The position numbers and the translations under genes were made by a program. A stretch of 42,483 nt of DNA from Tannerella forsythia. GTDB taxonomy: Bacteria; Bacteroidota; Bacteroidia; Bacteroidales; Tannerellaceae. The stretch is from positions 1 to 42,483 of the forward strand of contig NZ_RQYN01000027.1 of the NCBI RefSeq assembly GCF_003860135.1, read 5' to 3'. Below the pieces are notes generated by a model. The model was not told the origin of the DNA. It did not search any database and worked only from the letters and a program-made list of their open reading frames with translations. The number at the start of each line of letters is the position of its first letter. Positions within the stretch are counted from its first letter, which is position 1. Below, piece after piece: positions 25,152-34,539 of the stretch.

Positions 25152-26379
25152 TTAAAGGCTAAGGGTTAAATCTGCGGTGAAAGAGAGAAAGCGACCAAAC
25201 TCCTCGAATACTTTCGTTGGTGTTACATGAGCATATCGTTCAGTAGTCTCAATCTTGCTATGCCCAAGCATTTTACTCACGGTTTCAATCGGCACTCCAT
25301 TCTCTAAGGTTATTAAGGTAGCAAAGGTGTGCCTTCCGACATGTGCGGTCAAGGGAATAGATATTCCAGCCTTCAGCTGTAAGGCTTTGAGCAAAAATCG
25401 GTAGGTCTCATAAGTGATTGTCGGCAACAATCTATCTCGTTCATCCCAATGATAGGTGTCGAGCAAAGCAATAGCTTGGGGAAGAAGTTTTACCCGACAG
25501 AGGGTATCAGTCTTCTGTCGTCTAAACTTCAGCCACATTGCTCCTGCATCATCCTGCACAAGATGCTCTTTGCTCAGGTTCATCATATCACAGAAGGCTG
25601 TACCTGTGTAGCATGTAAAGAGGAAGAGATTGCGAGCAAGAGTCAATTCTACCTCATAATCTTCTAATTGAACATTCAAGATCTTCTCCAACGAAGACCT
25701 ATCTAATGCTCTCGGCAGTTTGCTCTCTCCTCGGTCTACTTTGACCAGATCAAAGAGGGGGCGGTCAATCAGCCCTTCACGAAAAGCCAAACGGCATACC
25801 TTCTTTACAGCCAAAGTCATCTTGCGATAGTAACTCTGAGAATGACGATGCCTACCTACAATATTGATGCAAGCCGTCCAAGAAGTCCTCGGTTAATTGC
25901 CCAAAAGTAATGTCGTTTGTGTGGTATCGCTCTTGGATAAAGACTTGCAGGTGCTTCTTGATCATATAGTAGACCGAGTGCCAGCGTTTCGAGATCTCCA
26001 CACCGACAAGTTTCTTCTCGTCTTCCACCATTTGGTCGTATCGCTGCAAAAATGTAGTTCGCCCCTGCATTGAGCCTTGAAACTGCTCTTTGATGTCTTT
26101 GGCAGAGAACTCTACTCCTCTATCACATAGAGTTTGATACGCTCTCTGTACAGAGAGGAGCAACTGCTCCAATTTCGCATTGGTAGCTACTGCTTCACGA
26201 CTTTTACCGTTTAGTCGGCTCTCTCGAGTATTCCACAACTTGGGATTACAAGACAGCTTACTGCTAAACTGAGTCATCGTGCGATTGTAGGTTATTCGCC
26301 CCATAATTGGAGCTTGTCCCGACTTATCCAAACCGCTCTTTTTGAGGTAGAGCAACACCTTCATTTTGTCTTTCTGCAT
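25152..26379 (-). pseudogene. Second tyrosine recombinase, broken by a 4-bp duplication
   Basis: The upstream half (25852-26379, 175 codons) has MKVLLYLKKSGLDKSGQAPI and ends HQYCR-stop. The downstream half (25152-25820) has TAHVGRHTFATL, GHSKIETTERYAHVTP and an intact catalytic set. The junction reads TAGGTAGG on the minus strand, at plus positions 25851-25858. Removing one TAGG restores a single frame reading HQYCRHRHSQSYYRKMTLAV. The gene was therefore an intact recombinase of about 407 residues before a recent 4-bp tandem duplication. It is paralogous to the neighbouring integrase. A sequencing error is the alternative. The C-terminal half has its own ATG at 25820 but would lack the arm and core-binding domains. 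Confidence 0.85.
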
Positions 26380-26397
26380 ACGCTTCTATTTTATGGG

Positions 26398-26405
26398 CAA
26401 AGTTA
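26398..26405 (-). promoter_or_regulatory. Putative -7 box of the integrase operon, or attachment-site core
   Basis: The minus strand reads TAACTTTG, a TAnnTTTG box 18 bp before the recombinase start at 26379. The wider motif GTAACTTTGC matches GTAnnTTTGC, the CTnDOT-type attachment core. TGGG/CCCA and CGCTTC/GAAGCG (26381-26386, 26415-26420) flank it as inverted repeats. I cannot tell a promoter from an attachment site. Confidence 0.45.
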
Positions 26406-26560
26406 CCCAGTTTTGAAGCGTTTTCAGTCATGCAAAACATTGTGATTCAGTGAATAAACACCATAATGATAGATGCCGTTACCATTGTGCTTGTTGCTTT
26501 CTGTTACCTATCGTTGTCTGCTTGTATTTGGATAACGATTTGGTAACGCATCTTCTGCAC

Positions 26561-26688
26561 AAATCCACCTTTTCTGCACTTTCCATGCCAAAGCAGTTCA
26601 CGGTAAAAATCCGTGTTTCTCTCATATTCTCAACCACTTACCATCAATCTACATAAATCCACCTTTTTCTTGCAGTTGCCCGGTAAAA
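26561..26688. repeat. Imperfect direct repeats near the right end of the element
   Basis: AAATCCACCTTTT occurs at 26561-26573 and again at 26655-26667. Each is followed by GCAGTT and CGGTAAAA (26593-26608 and 26672-26688). The pair is upstream of the recombinase genes and could be arm-type binding sites or part of the attachment region. Confidence 0.5.
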
Positions 26689-26795
26689 CTCAAAATAAAT
26701 AGCCGGAAAAAAATGGTTCGGGAAGTGGAGGTATGGATACACTTGATTTCATTCCCTCATTCGATCGAATCGTCCTCTTGTAGCTACGGCCCCCT

Positions 26796-27078
26796 CCCCT
26801 TCATAGAGGGGTTCTACCCCCCATACAGAGGGGTTTTACCCCCTACATAGAGGGGGTTTGCCCCCCATACAGAGGGGTTTTACCCCCTACACAGAGGGGT
26901 TTTACCCCTTACATAGAGGGGGTCTACCCCCTACACAGAGGGGTTTTACCCCTTACATAGAGGGGTTTTGCCCCCTACACAGAGGGGTTTTACCCCCTAC
27001 ATAGAGGGGGTCTACCCCCTACATAGAGGGGTTTTGCCCCCTACACAGAGGGGTTTTACCCCCTACATAGAGAGGGTT
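26796..27078. repeat. Array of about 13 copies of a 22-bp repeat with G4 and C4 runs
   Basis: The unit is close to CCCCCTACACAGAGGGGTTT plus TA, 22 bp long, with variants at TACACA/TACATA, TTTTA/TTTTG/TCTA and four or five Gs. The copies run without spacers, and the last is degenerate (GAGAGGG). Each unit can fold as CCCC...GGGG, and each junction as GGGGTTTTACCCC. It contains no reading frame of interest and lies between the mobile element and the V-ATPase operon. Confidence 0.92.
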
Positions 27079-27408
27079 ATTGCATTAAATAAAGGGATAG
27101 ACCCCATCTCATCCCCCCCTTAAACCTCTCCTCAGAGAGGGGGAGAGATTCCTCCGGCTGCTTTAAAGAAACTGTTACTGTGATGATTTTTTTTTGAATG
27201 ATTCAGTCATAAGTCATTTTCAACTCATAAAAACAAGCGTTTTTATCGTGATTACCGTTCAAAACCGTCCCCCATAAGAAGAAAATGCTTATAAGAACGA
27301 TGGATAAGGGGATGTAGAACTTTCAATTTATTTTTACCGGACGGCAATCGTTTTTTTCAAACGTAGAAAAGGCAACAAGTGAGCATATCACAAGAAATAA
27401 ATAAATCA
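27079..27408. other. Gene-free stretch between the repeat array and the ATPase terminator
   Basis: No gene is seen. CCTCTC/GAGAGG with a CTCA-type loop near 27125-27142 is a small hairpin. The rest is A/T-rich sequence with poly-T runs (for example around 27187-27196). It may hold the 3' end of a transcript reading into the V-ATPase terminator. Confidence 0.4.
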
Positions 27409-27454
27409 GAATGAGGTGTGTCCCATATCAAAAATGGCATGACACACCTCATTC
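27409..27454 (-). terminator. Terminator of the V-ATPase operon
   Basis: GAATGAGGTGTGTC (27409-27422) and GACACACCTCATTC (27441-27454) pair over 14 bp, with CCAT/ATGG pairing inside. The minus strand continues with the U-rich sequence TGATTTATTTATTTC. It lies 87 bp beyond the stop of the last ATPase gene. Confidence 0.82.
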
Positions 27455-27540
27455 ATTATGGTTTAAAGAATATCAGAAGCAGAGAACAGATCGGGAAAGA
27501 TACTTTCTCTTCTCTCTTACACTCTCCTTTCTATCCAATG

Positions 27541-28039
<499 letters not shown>

Positions 28040-28044
28040 TTTAT

Positions 28045-29928
28045 TTATTCGTGTATCATTTTTTTGAATGGCTTATATTCCAATCCGCCTCCTTCATAGC
28101 CCGAATTTTTGAAAAACTCCACAAAGGTAAGACGCATCGGATGAACAAGAGCGCCCAATACGTTCATGAACATATTGATGGCATGTCCGATAACAAAGAT
28201 CAGCACCATGACTATCGGGCCGAACACAACATGATCCGGGCTCATCCCGACAGCCAAGCTATTGAATACACCCGCCAGAATTCCTCCGGAAAGTCCTAAT
28301 GCGAACAGACGCACGTATGAAAGTACGTCTCCGAGCAAGCCGGTGGCCATATTATATGTATCCCATAATCCCAGCCCCACGTTAAGCAGAAGATTTTTTC
28401 CGGGCGAATTGACAAAGAAAATCAAGAGCCCCGACAGACCGATAACAATCAAGTGAATCGTTCCGAACATCGGCAGAACCTGCGGCAATAAAAATGCAAA
28501 TCCTATACTGACCAGCAAAATAATCCACCCAAGTGTTGACAGACTGTGCACAAAACCAAACTGCTTGGCTTTGTTCACGGCTTTGAGACACATCCCGAAA
28601 ATAATCTGGACAACCCCCAATATCAAGGATAAAGAGAACATTTTATTATTATCAAAATAAATCTTCTCTTTCAAGGTATCGAAAAGAGGAATACCCCAAT
28701 CGTACAAATTAGCACCGAAGAACGTACCTGTCAGCAGTCCGCAAAGGAATGTAGCCATTCCCAACAACTGCACCAACGATAAGATTCCCTTCACGGAAGG
28801 TTTCAATGTTTTCCCTTTTATCATCTTCACGGCTGTTGCTATAACAAGAAGAAATAAGCCGTATCCGGAATCTCCCAAGCAGAGGCCGAAAAAGATCATA
28901 AAGAAAGGCGCGAAGAAAGGCGTCAAATCCAACTCACTGTATTTAGGCAGCATATAGAGTCGGCTGATCGGTTCGAACAACCGACTGAACCAGTTATTTT
29001 CCAGATCTATCGGAATATTGTCCTCAGGAGTGATATCCAATTTCCGGAAATAGTAGTTATTTCGGTTCAGCTCGGCCTCAAGGTTCTGTTCCTGCGCTGC
29101 CGGTATCCATCCTTCGAGAAGCATCAGCCGATCGTCGGCCTCACGGTTCGTCTGCACCTTGGCATTGTCCCATGCATATTCGTTCGACAGCAAACGGTCG
29201 TATGCCTCCAACGTCTTGTAGTCGTTGGTCGCGATCCGGAGCATCTCCTCGTTCAGCTCCGCCTTTTCCTGCCGTTGTGCCAAAAGTTCGGTCTGCAAAT
29301 CTTTCAGCCCTTTTTCGGGCATCTTCACTCGCTCAGCGTCGATCTCCAACGTTGTTCCCACAGGCGTAATCGTGATAAAATACACGACCGACTGCACCAC
29401 GCTGATCGGAATAGCGTTATAAACCTCCGCCCAAGCATCATCGTAGCGAGATGCCGGGCATGAAAAGAAGGTCACCTCATAGCCCGCATCGCGTAATCGA
29501 TCGAGATTAGCATAGTCAAACTCGCCCCAGACCGACATGGCTGCCATATCCTTTTCCACCGCTTGTTCAGCAGCTTGTACCTTTTCGATACGGTTGCGCA
29601 AGTCTTCAATACGGTTCAGCAACGTACGCCCTTCGTCCACGGTTACGGGTCGCTCGGGTGCGATCTCCAGCTCCGGTTTCAGTTTGCTCTTCGTGCTCTT
29701 GGCCTCATCCTTGAGTTTCGTGAGCCGGTCTTCCTGCACCCGCGCCAGATAACGCAGTTCGTTCTGCAAACGTTTTCGTTCGGCCAATAACTGTTGCAAA
29801 CCTTCATCCTCTTTCTCCGAACGTTTTCCCTGAATATGCACCACGCCCATACCCCGCAATCGCTCAAGAAAATCGTCGTATTCCTTATGATACACCATAA
29901 AGGCGTATTTACTCATTTTTACGATCAT
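28045..29928 (-). CDS. atpI: V-type ATP synthase subunit I
   Basis: This is a 627-residue stator subunit related to the eukaryotic a subunit. The first half is cytosolic with long charged coiled coil (KRLQNELRYLARVQEDRLTK). The second half has about seven membrane segments (for example FFAPFFMIFFGLCLGDSGYG, LLIFFVNSPGKNLLLNVGLG). The region GDVLSYVRLFALGLSGGILA contains the conserved arginine that faces the ring. The start ATG shares four bases (ATGA) with the subunit D stop, so the two are coupled. The protein passes ions to and from the K ring. Confidence 0.95.
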   Translation of the reverse strand: MIVKMSKYAFMVYHKEYDDFLERLRGMGVVHIQGKRSEKEDEGLQQLLAERKRLQNELRYLARVQEDRLTKLKDEAKSTKSKLKPELEIAPERPVTVDEGRTLLNRIEDLRNRIEKVQAAEQAVEKDMAAMSVWGEFDYANLDRLRDAGYEVTFFSCPASRYDDAWAEVYNAIPISVVQSVVYFITITPVGTTLEIDAERVKMPEKGLKDLQTELLAQRQEKAELNEEMLRIATNDYKTLEAYDRLLSNEYAWDNAKVQTNREADDRLMLLEGWIPAAQEQNLEAELNRNNYYFRKLDITPEDNIPIDLENNWFSRLFEPISRLYMLPKYSELDLTPFFAPFFMIFFGLCLGDSGYGLFLLVIATAVKMIKGKTLKPSVKGILSLVQLLGMATFLCGLLTGTFFGANLYDWGIPLFDTLKEKIYFDNNKMFSLSLILGVVQIIFGMCLKAVNKAKQFGFVHSLSTLGWIILLVSIGFAFLLPQVLPMFGTIHLIVIGLSGLLIFFVNSPGKNLLLNVGLGLWDTYNMATGLLGDVLSYVRLFALGLSGGILAGVFNSLAVGMSPDHVVFGPIVMVLIFVIGHAINMFMNVLGALVHPMRLTFVEFFKNSGYEGGGLEYKPFKKMIHE

Positions 29929-30545
29929 CTTTCTACCTCCTCTTCTTTCTGCGCATTCCGCTTTTCCTGATTGTTTCGCATAATTTTCTGCGATGATTTA
30001 GAGAGACTTTCTTCGTCTTCCATAAACCGTTTGATCTTCCGGATGGCATCTTTATAGCCGGGGATCTGTACCTTTTCAAACAAGTTGAGTTTCTGCGTCG
30101 TCTTACGGCGGGCACGTTCGAGCATACTCAGTTTGAGGTTCGTAAATTCCACCTCGATACCGGTTGTGGCCAGCGTCTTCAACAATTCGATCCCGTCGGC
30201 AAACCACGACGGCATGTTAAACAGACTGTACCGCGCCGTTTCGAACTCGATCCCGTCCAGCACCGGCACCAACACACCGGCTATTTTCTTGGAAGAAAGT
30301 CTGACGTCCTTCACCGAAATCAGTTCCGGCTTGAACTCGTTCCAAAGCGCCATCATAAAGTCATACGTTCGGATTTCCTTTTCCAACCGGTCCTCCAGCG
30401 CCGTGACTTCTCCTTTCGTCCGCTTCACCTCCATACGCAACGCGCTTTCCTTACTTTTTATGGTAGGGAGCGCACGCTCGCGCATTTTCAGTTGCTTATC
30501 GAGCGCGTGAAGCGACGTTTTATTATATTGAAATTTAATCGCCAT
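29925..30545 (-). CDS. atpD: V-type ATP synthase subunit D
   Basis: The 206-residue protein is the central rotor shaft. MAIKFQYNKTSLHALDKQLK at the N-terminus and ERARRKTTQKLNLFEKVQIP near the C-terminus are family landmarks. Both ends form long helices predicted to pair in the A3B3 hexamer. No separate subunit F gene is seen, although F usually binds D. It lies 31 bp downstream of the B gene and overlaps the start of I by four bases. Confidence 0.95.
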   Translation of the reverse strand: MAIKFQYNKTSLHALDKQLKMRERALPTIKSKESALRMEVKRTKGEVTALEDRLEKEIRTYDFMMALWNEFKPELISVKDVRLSSKKIAGVLVPVLDGIEFETARYSLFNMPSWFADGIELLKTLATTGIEVEFTNLKLSMLERARRKTTQKLNLFEKVQIPGYKDAIRKIKRFMEDEESLSKSSQKIMRNNQEKRNAQKEEEVER

Positions 30546-30576
30546 ATTATCTTCCGTTCATCTCCTGCACAAGGCC

Positions 30577-31902
30577 TCAACGGGCATCGCGCCAATACTT
30601 ATCTACCAGTTCCTGTTTGATGTTGACCTCGTTCTGTTTAAAATGTTTTGCAAACAGAGCCCACGCCACATCCAACATTTCGGTCGTATCGAGATTCACG
30701 TCGATGGCCAGCAACCTCTCCGAATAATCCTTGGCGAAAGCCAGCGCACGTTCGTCATAATCGGTCAGATCGAATCCGTTCTCCATCTTCGTTTTAGCAT
30801 CGGCAGCATCGGCATAGAGACGTACGGCGGCATTCATCACCTGCGGATGATCCTCGCGCGTCTTTTTACCCGTAACAAGCTGTTTCAGACGCGACAGGGA
30901 ACGGAACGGATCGACGATAACCTTACCCACATCGCTGTCACGTCGCAAGTAAAGCTGTCCTTCCGTGATATACCCTGTATTGTCGGGCACAGCATGAGTG
31001 ATATCGCCTCCCGAAAGGGTCGTCACGGCAATGATCGTAATGGATCCGCCTTCGGGGAACTGCACCGCTTTTTCGTAAATTTTCGCCAGATCGGAGTAGA
31101 GCGATCCCGGCATGGAGTCTTTCGACGGAATCTGGTCCATGCGGTTCGATACGATGGAAAGCGCATCGGCGTAGTTCGTCATGTCGGTCAGCAAGACCAA
31201 TACTTTTTCGTTCTTTTCGACCGCGAAATATTCGGCCGCCGTCAATGCCATATCGGGCACCAGAATCCGCTCTACCGAAGGGTCTTCCGTTGTATTGATG
31301 AAGCTGACGATTCGGTCGAGCGCTCCGGCATTGCTAAACGTATTTTTAAAGAACAGGTAATCATCGTTCGTCATTCCCATGCCTCCCAGTACGATTTTGT
31401 CGGACTGGGCACGCAAGGCAACCATCGCCATCACCTGATTAAATGGCTGGTCGGGATCGGCGAAGAACGGAATCTTCTGTCCGGTCACGAGCGTATTGTT
31501 CAGGTCGATACCGGCAATACCCGTAGCGATCAGTTCCGACGGTTGTTTACGTCGTACAGGGTTCACCGAAGGGCCACCGATTTCTACTTCACGACCTTCG
31601 GGAACGGGACCACCGTCTACCGGATCGCCGTATGCGTTAAAAAAGCGTCCGGCCAACTGATCGCCCACTTTCAGCGAAGGAGCTTTGCCCATAAATACGA
31701 CTTCGGCATTGGTACGGATTCCCTCGGTACCGGAAAACACCTGCAGGGTCACCTCGTCGCCGACAATCTTTACGACCTGCGCCAATTTCCCGTCGACCGT
31801 AGCCAGTTCGTCATATCCTACGCCTGTGGCTTTCAGAGAGCAGGTGGCTTTCGTTATCTGTGTGATTTTCGTAAATATCTTTTGAAATGCTTTTGTTGCC
31901 AT
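30577..31902 (-). CDS. atpB: V-type ATP synthase subunit B (non-catalytic)
   Basis: The 441-residue protein has a beta-barrel N-terminus and the nucleotide-binding fold, with a degenerate P-loop region, followed by DRIVSFINTTEDPSVERILV, VLVLLTDMTNYADALSIVSN and GSITIIAVTTLSGGDITHAV. It alternates with subunit A in the A3B3 head and contributes an arginine to catalytic sites. It begins 6 bp after the A gene stop. The length is usual for the family. Confidence 0.96.
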   Translation of the reverse strand: MATKAFQKIFTKITQITKATCSLKATGVGYDELATVDGKLAQVVKIVGDEVTLQVFSGTEGIRTNAEVVFMGKAPSLKVGDQLAGRFFNAYGDPVDGGPVPEGREVEIGGPSVNPVRRKQPSELIATGIAGIDLNNTLVTGQKIPFFADPDQPFNQVMAMVALRAQSDKIVLGGMGMTNDDYLFFKNTFSNAGALDRIVSFINTTEDPSVERILVPDMALTAAEYFAVEKNEKVLVLLTDMTNYADALSIVSNRMDQIPSKDSMPGSLYSDLAKIYEKAVQFPEGGSITIIAVTTLSGGDITHAVPDNTGYITEGQLYLRRDSDVGKVIVDPFRSLSRLKQLVTGKKTREDHPQVMNAAVRLYADAADAKTKMENGFDLTDYDERALAFAKDYSERLLAIDVNLDTTEMLDVAWALFAKHFKQNEVNIKQELVDKYWRDAR

Positions 31903-31908
31903 AATGGA

Positions 31909-33666
31909 TTATTTTTTATTTTTTTCATCGACCAATGCCTCTATCTGCCTGTCATACTCGAAGAACTTATCGCTCTTATATTCCGCATAGTTCATCTGCT
32001 TAAAGAGGTTAATCATCCGTTTGAAATATTCGGAGACATGCAGAAAGTCCTCAAATGCAAAGTCGGTGCGACAGATGTTGATGACTCTTTTCAGCATGTA
32101 TTCCTGCCGTTCGAGCGGACAGACGGAGTCGATCGCATCGAAAGCATCCTGTTGCAGGATGACGAAGTCGATCAGCTCCGATTTCCAGAAGGTCACGTGA
32201 TAATCGACCGGAACCCCGTCATCACCGAGGATGTCGATCTGTTCCGAGATTTCTTTCCCGCGCAACATACGCGTTTTTACTTCATTGACCATGCCGATCC
32301 AGTCGTCCGAGATATGCTTCGAGATATATTCGCCGAACTCCGGATATTCGAGATACTTCGAGTAACTGTCAATCGGATTGACGGCGGGATAACGTTTACG
32401 GTCGGCACGCGCCTGCTCGAGGGCGTAAAAGCAACGAGCTACTTTTTTTGTATTTTCCGTCACCGGCTCTTTCAGGTTTCCACCCGCCGGCGACACCGTT
32501 CCGATAAAGGTTACGGAACCGGTTTGGTTGTTATTCAGCACCACCATTCCGGCACGAGCGTAGAAGTTGGCTACGATAGCCGACAAGTCCATCGGGAAAG
32601 CATCGGGTCCGGGAAGCTCTTCCAACCGGTTCGACATCTCACGCAACGCCTGCGCCCATCGTGACGTAGAGTCAGCCATAAGCAAGACTTTCAACCCCAT
32701 GCAACGGTAATATTCGGCGATCGTCATGGCCGTGTAAACAGAGGCTTCACGTGCGGCAACAGGCATGTTCGACGTGTTGGCGATAATAATCGTACGTTCC
32801 ATCAGCTTACGCCCTGTATGGGGGTCGATCAGCTCCGGGAATTCGACAAAGATTTCGACTACTTCGTTGGCCCGTTCGCCACAAGCCGCAATAATCACGA
32901 TATCGGCTTCGGCCTGCTTCGATATGGCATGCTGCAACACGGTTTTTCCCGTACCGAACGGACCGGGAATAAAGCCTGTCCCCCCCTCGACGATCGGGTT
33001 CACCGTATCGATGATACGCACACCCGTTTCGAGCAGCTTATAGGGGCGCGGCTTTTCTTTATAGCACACGATCGGTTTCTTCACCGGCCATTTCTGTATC
33101 ATCGTAACGTCATGATCTTGCCCTGCTTCATCGGTCACCACAGCGATCGTATGCGTTACCGGATATTGTCCTTCGGCAACCACGGACTTCACTTTATATT
33201 TTCCTTCGAAGGTGAAGGGCACCATGATGCGGTGCGGCTGTGAGTTCTCATCGACTTCGCCGAGCCACGAACCGGCCTCTACCGTATCGCCCGCACGCGC
33301 CAACGGTTTAAAATCCCAAAGCCGCTCGTCATTCAGCGGATACGTATATTCGCCTCGTTTGAGGAACACCCCGGTCATCTTGTCGAGGTCGTTCTGCAAT
33401 CCGTCATAGTTACGCGAGAGCATACCCGGCCCCAGCGTTACCTCGAGCATGTGGCCCATAAACTCGGCCTCATCGCCGACCTTCATACCGCGCGTGCTTT
33501 CAAACACCTGCACATACGCATTTTTTCCGATTACCTTAATTACCTCGGCCATCAGTCTCACACCTCCGACGGTGATATAACAGATCTCATTCTGGGAAAC
33601 AGCTCCTTCGACTTCGACAGTCACTAAGTTCGATACGATTCCCCTTACAATACCTTTCGTAGTCAT
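31909..33666 (-). CDS. atpA: V-type ATP synthase subunit A (catalytic)
   Basis: The 585-residue protein has the Walker A motif GPFGTGKTVLQ and GERANEVVEIFVEFPEL, followed by VLLMADSTSRWAQALREMSN with its Walker B aspartate. A non-homologous insertion, typical of V/A-type A subunits, lies around residues 110-200 (TFEGKYKVKSVVAEGQYPVT). It hydrolyses or makes ATP at three sites in the A3B3 head. It starts 3 bp after the DUF2764 gene stop. All catalytic motifs are present. Confidence 0.97.
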   Translation of the reverse strand: MTTKGIVRGIVSNLVTVEVEGAVSQNEICYITVGGVRLMAEVIKVIGKNAYVQVFESTRGMKVGDEAEFMGHMLEVTLGPGMLSRNYDGLQNDLDKMTGVFLKRGEYTYPLNDERLWDFKPLARAGDTVEAGSWLGEVDENSQPHRIMVPFTFEGKYKVKSVVAEGQYPVTHTIAVVTDEAGQDHDVTMIQKWPVKKPIVCYKEKPRPYKLLETGVRIIDTVNPIVEGGTGFIPGPFGTGKTVLQHAISKQAEADIVIIAACGERANEVVEIFVEFPELIDPHTGRKLMERTIIIANTSNMPVAAREASVYTAMTIAEYYRCMGLKVLLMADSTSRWAQALREMSNRLEELPGPDAFPMDLSAIVANFYARAGMVVLNNNQTGSVTFIGTVSPAGGNLKEPVTENTKKVARCFYALEQARADRKRYPAVNPIDSYSKYLEYPEFGEYISKHISDDWIGMVNEVKTRMLRGKEISEQIDILGDDGVPVDYHVTFWKSELIDFVILQQDAFDAIDSVCPLERQEYMLKRVINICRTDFAFEDFLHVSEYFKRMINLFKQMNYAEYKSDKFFEYDRQIEALVDEKNKK

Positions 33667-33669
33667 ATC

Positions 33670-34539
33670 TTATTTTGTATTATTTCTTTTAAATTCGTCC
33701 AGCACTCCCGCGCTTTCTTGTTTCATAGTCCCCACCATCCGGCGGAAGGTCTTCTCGCCCGACACCTTATCGAGTGCCGTCCAGCGTTCGATCATCTCGA
33801 TCCGCAGCAGGTAAGCAAAGACGCTCTCGAAATCGAACGTCTTAAAAAATGTATGTTCTTCGAGCCAATTCCATTTCAAGAGATCGATCTTTTTTTCACG
33901 CATAAGCAAATCCGTTTCTTCGGCTATGCGAAGCAACTCCGGGAGATAGTCGAGCGTCTCACTCAACCCGAAATCGCGGGCATTGGAGGTACGTAGCGCC
34001 TCGGCTACTTCATTGTCGCCGACCAGAAACCGCTTCCTGTCCAGATCGTATTTACGGCAGTTGATCGCGGCCAAGATATTGCCGATATTCAGGTTCAACT
34101 CGAACCATGCTGCCATAAAATCGTTTTTCACCTCCATGGCATACCGGTAATAACGTGCCGACAATCTGTCTTCCCAAGGCGCATCGGACGTTTCGCCTTT
34201 CTCCATCGCCACCAGATATTCTTTCATAAAATCCCGGATATATGCAGGAACGGCGGTATGCCGCGGAGGCGCCTCATCTTCTCTCAAGGCCTGATAAAGC
34301 TGCTCAATGGCTTCGTACGGGATATTTCCCCGTTCGTCCCACGGCATGTCTTTTTTCTGAAGAAACGACAACACATTCCGGTTATCGTATTGGAGAAAAA
34401 AATAAGCAAACAGTTTTTGGTCGCCTGCCGACAATATCGGCATGACTTCGTGTTTGAAATCAGCGACCGTATACGTACGCTTCCCATCATCGAGCGCGAT
34501 ATCGGGCAGCCCGGCGATTAAGTAGTAGTATTGGCTCAT
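33670..34539 (-). CDS. DUF2764 family protein, V-ATPase operon component
   Basis: The 289-residue, mostly helical, soluble protein has MSQYYYLIAGLPDIALDDGK at the N-terminus, the DUF2764 landmark. It lies between E and A in the V-ATPase operons of Bacteroidetes, Chlamydia and spirochetes. It has no obvious catalytic motif. Its position, helical content and the absence of a C subunit suggest it takes the place of subunit C (d), which joins rotor and ring. That is inference. The stop is 3 bp from the A gene, and its start overlaps the end of the E gene by one base. Confidence 0.85.
   Translation of the reverse strand: MSQYYYLIAGLPDIALDDGKRTYTVADFKHEVMPILSAGDQKLFAYFFLQYDNRNVLSFLQKKDMPWDERGNIPYEAIEQLYQALREDEAPPRHTAVPAYIRDFMKEYLVAMEKGETSDAPWEDRLSARYYRYAMEVKNDFMAAWFELNLNIGNILAAINCRKYDLDRKRFLVGDNEVAEALRTSNARDFGLSETLDYLPELLRIAEETDLLMREKKIDLLKWNWLEEHTFFKTFDFESVFAYLLRIEMIERWTALDKVSGEKTFRRMVGTMKQESAGVLDEFKRNNTK

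Larger units (their letters stand above)
15101..26690. mobile_element. Integrated mobilisable element (MobV relaxase, VapE/primase, BcgI-like RM, two tyrosine integrases)
   Basis: The ends are approximate. The contents in order are a 55-residue gene, a MobV relaxase, a hairpin-rich candidate oriT, a Toprim primase-like gene, a VapE-like helicase, two HTH_17-like regulators, an XRE regulator, a fused endonuclease-methylase and specificity gene, and two tyrosine recombinase genes at the right end. This resembles NBU/IME-type elements of Bacteroidales, which are mobilised by a co-resident conjugative element, since no T4SS genes are present here. It separates the polysaccharide locus from the V-ATPase operon. 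No tRNA is adjacent and no long direct repeat marking attL/attR could be found by eye. CGTTACC/GGTAACG pairs occur near both ends. Confidence 0.8.

Noticed and set aside
26450-26656. Plus-strand frame of 68 codons in the right end of the element
   Set aside because: It has no domain or start-site support and overlaps candidate integrase-binding repeats.
15405-26685. AGTTGCCnnGTAA at 15405 and 26673 as attL/attR
   Set aside because: The left copy lies inside the 55-residue gene and the match is only about 11 bases with gaps, which is expected by chance.
26796-27078. CRISPR array
   Set aside because: The 22-bp units are directly adjacent, with no unique spacers, and no cas gene is near.
30643-32664. 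Plus-strand open frame of 673 codons opposite the V-ATPase A and B genes
   Set aside because: It lies wholly antisense to two highly conserved genes and has an Arg/His/Phe-rich, motif-free translation.
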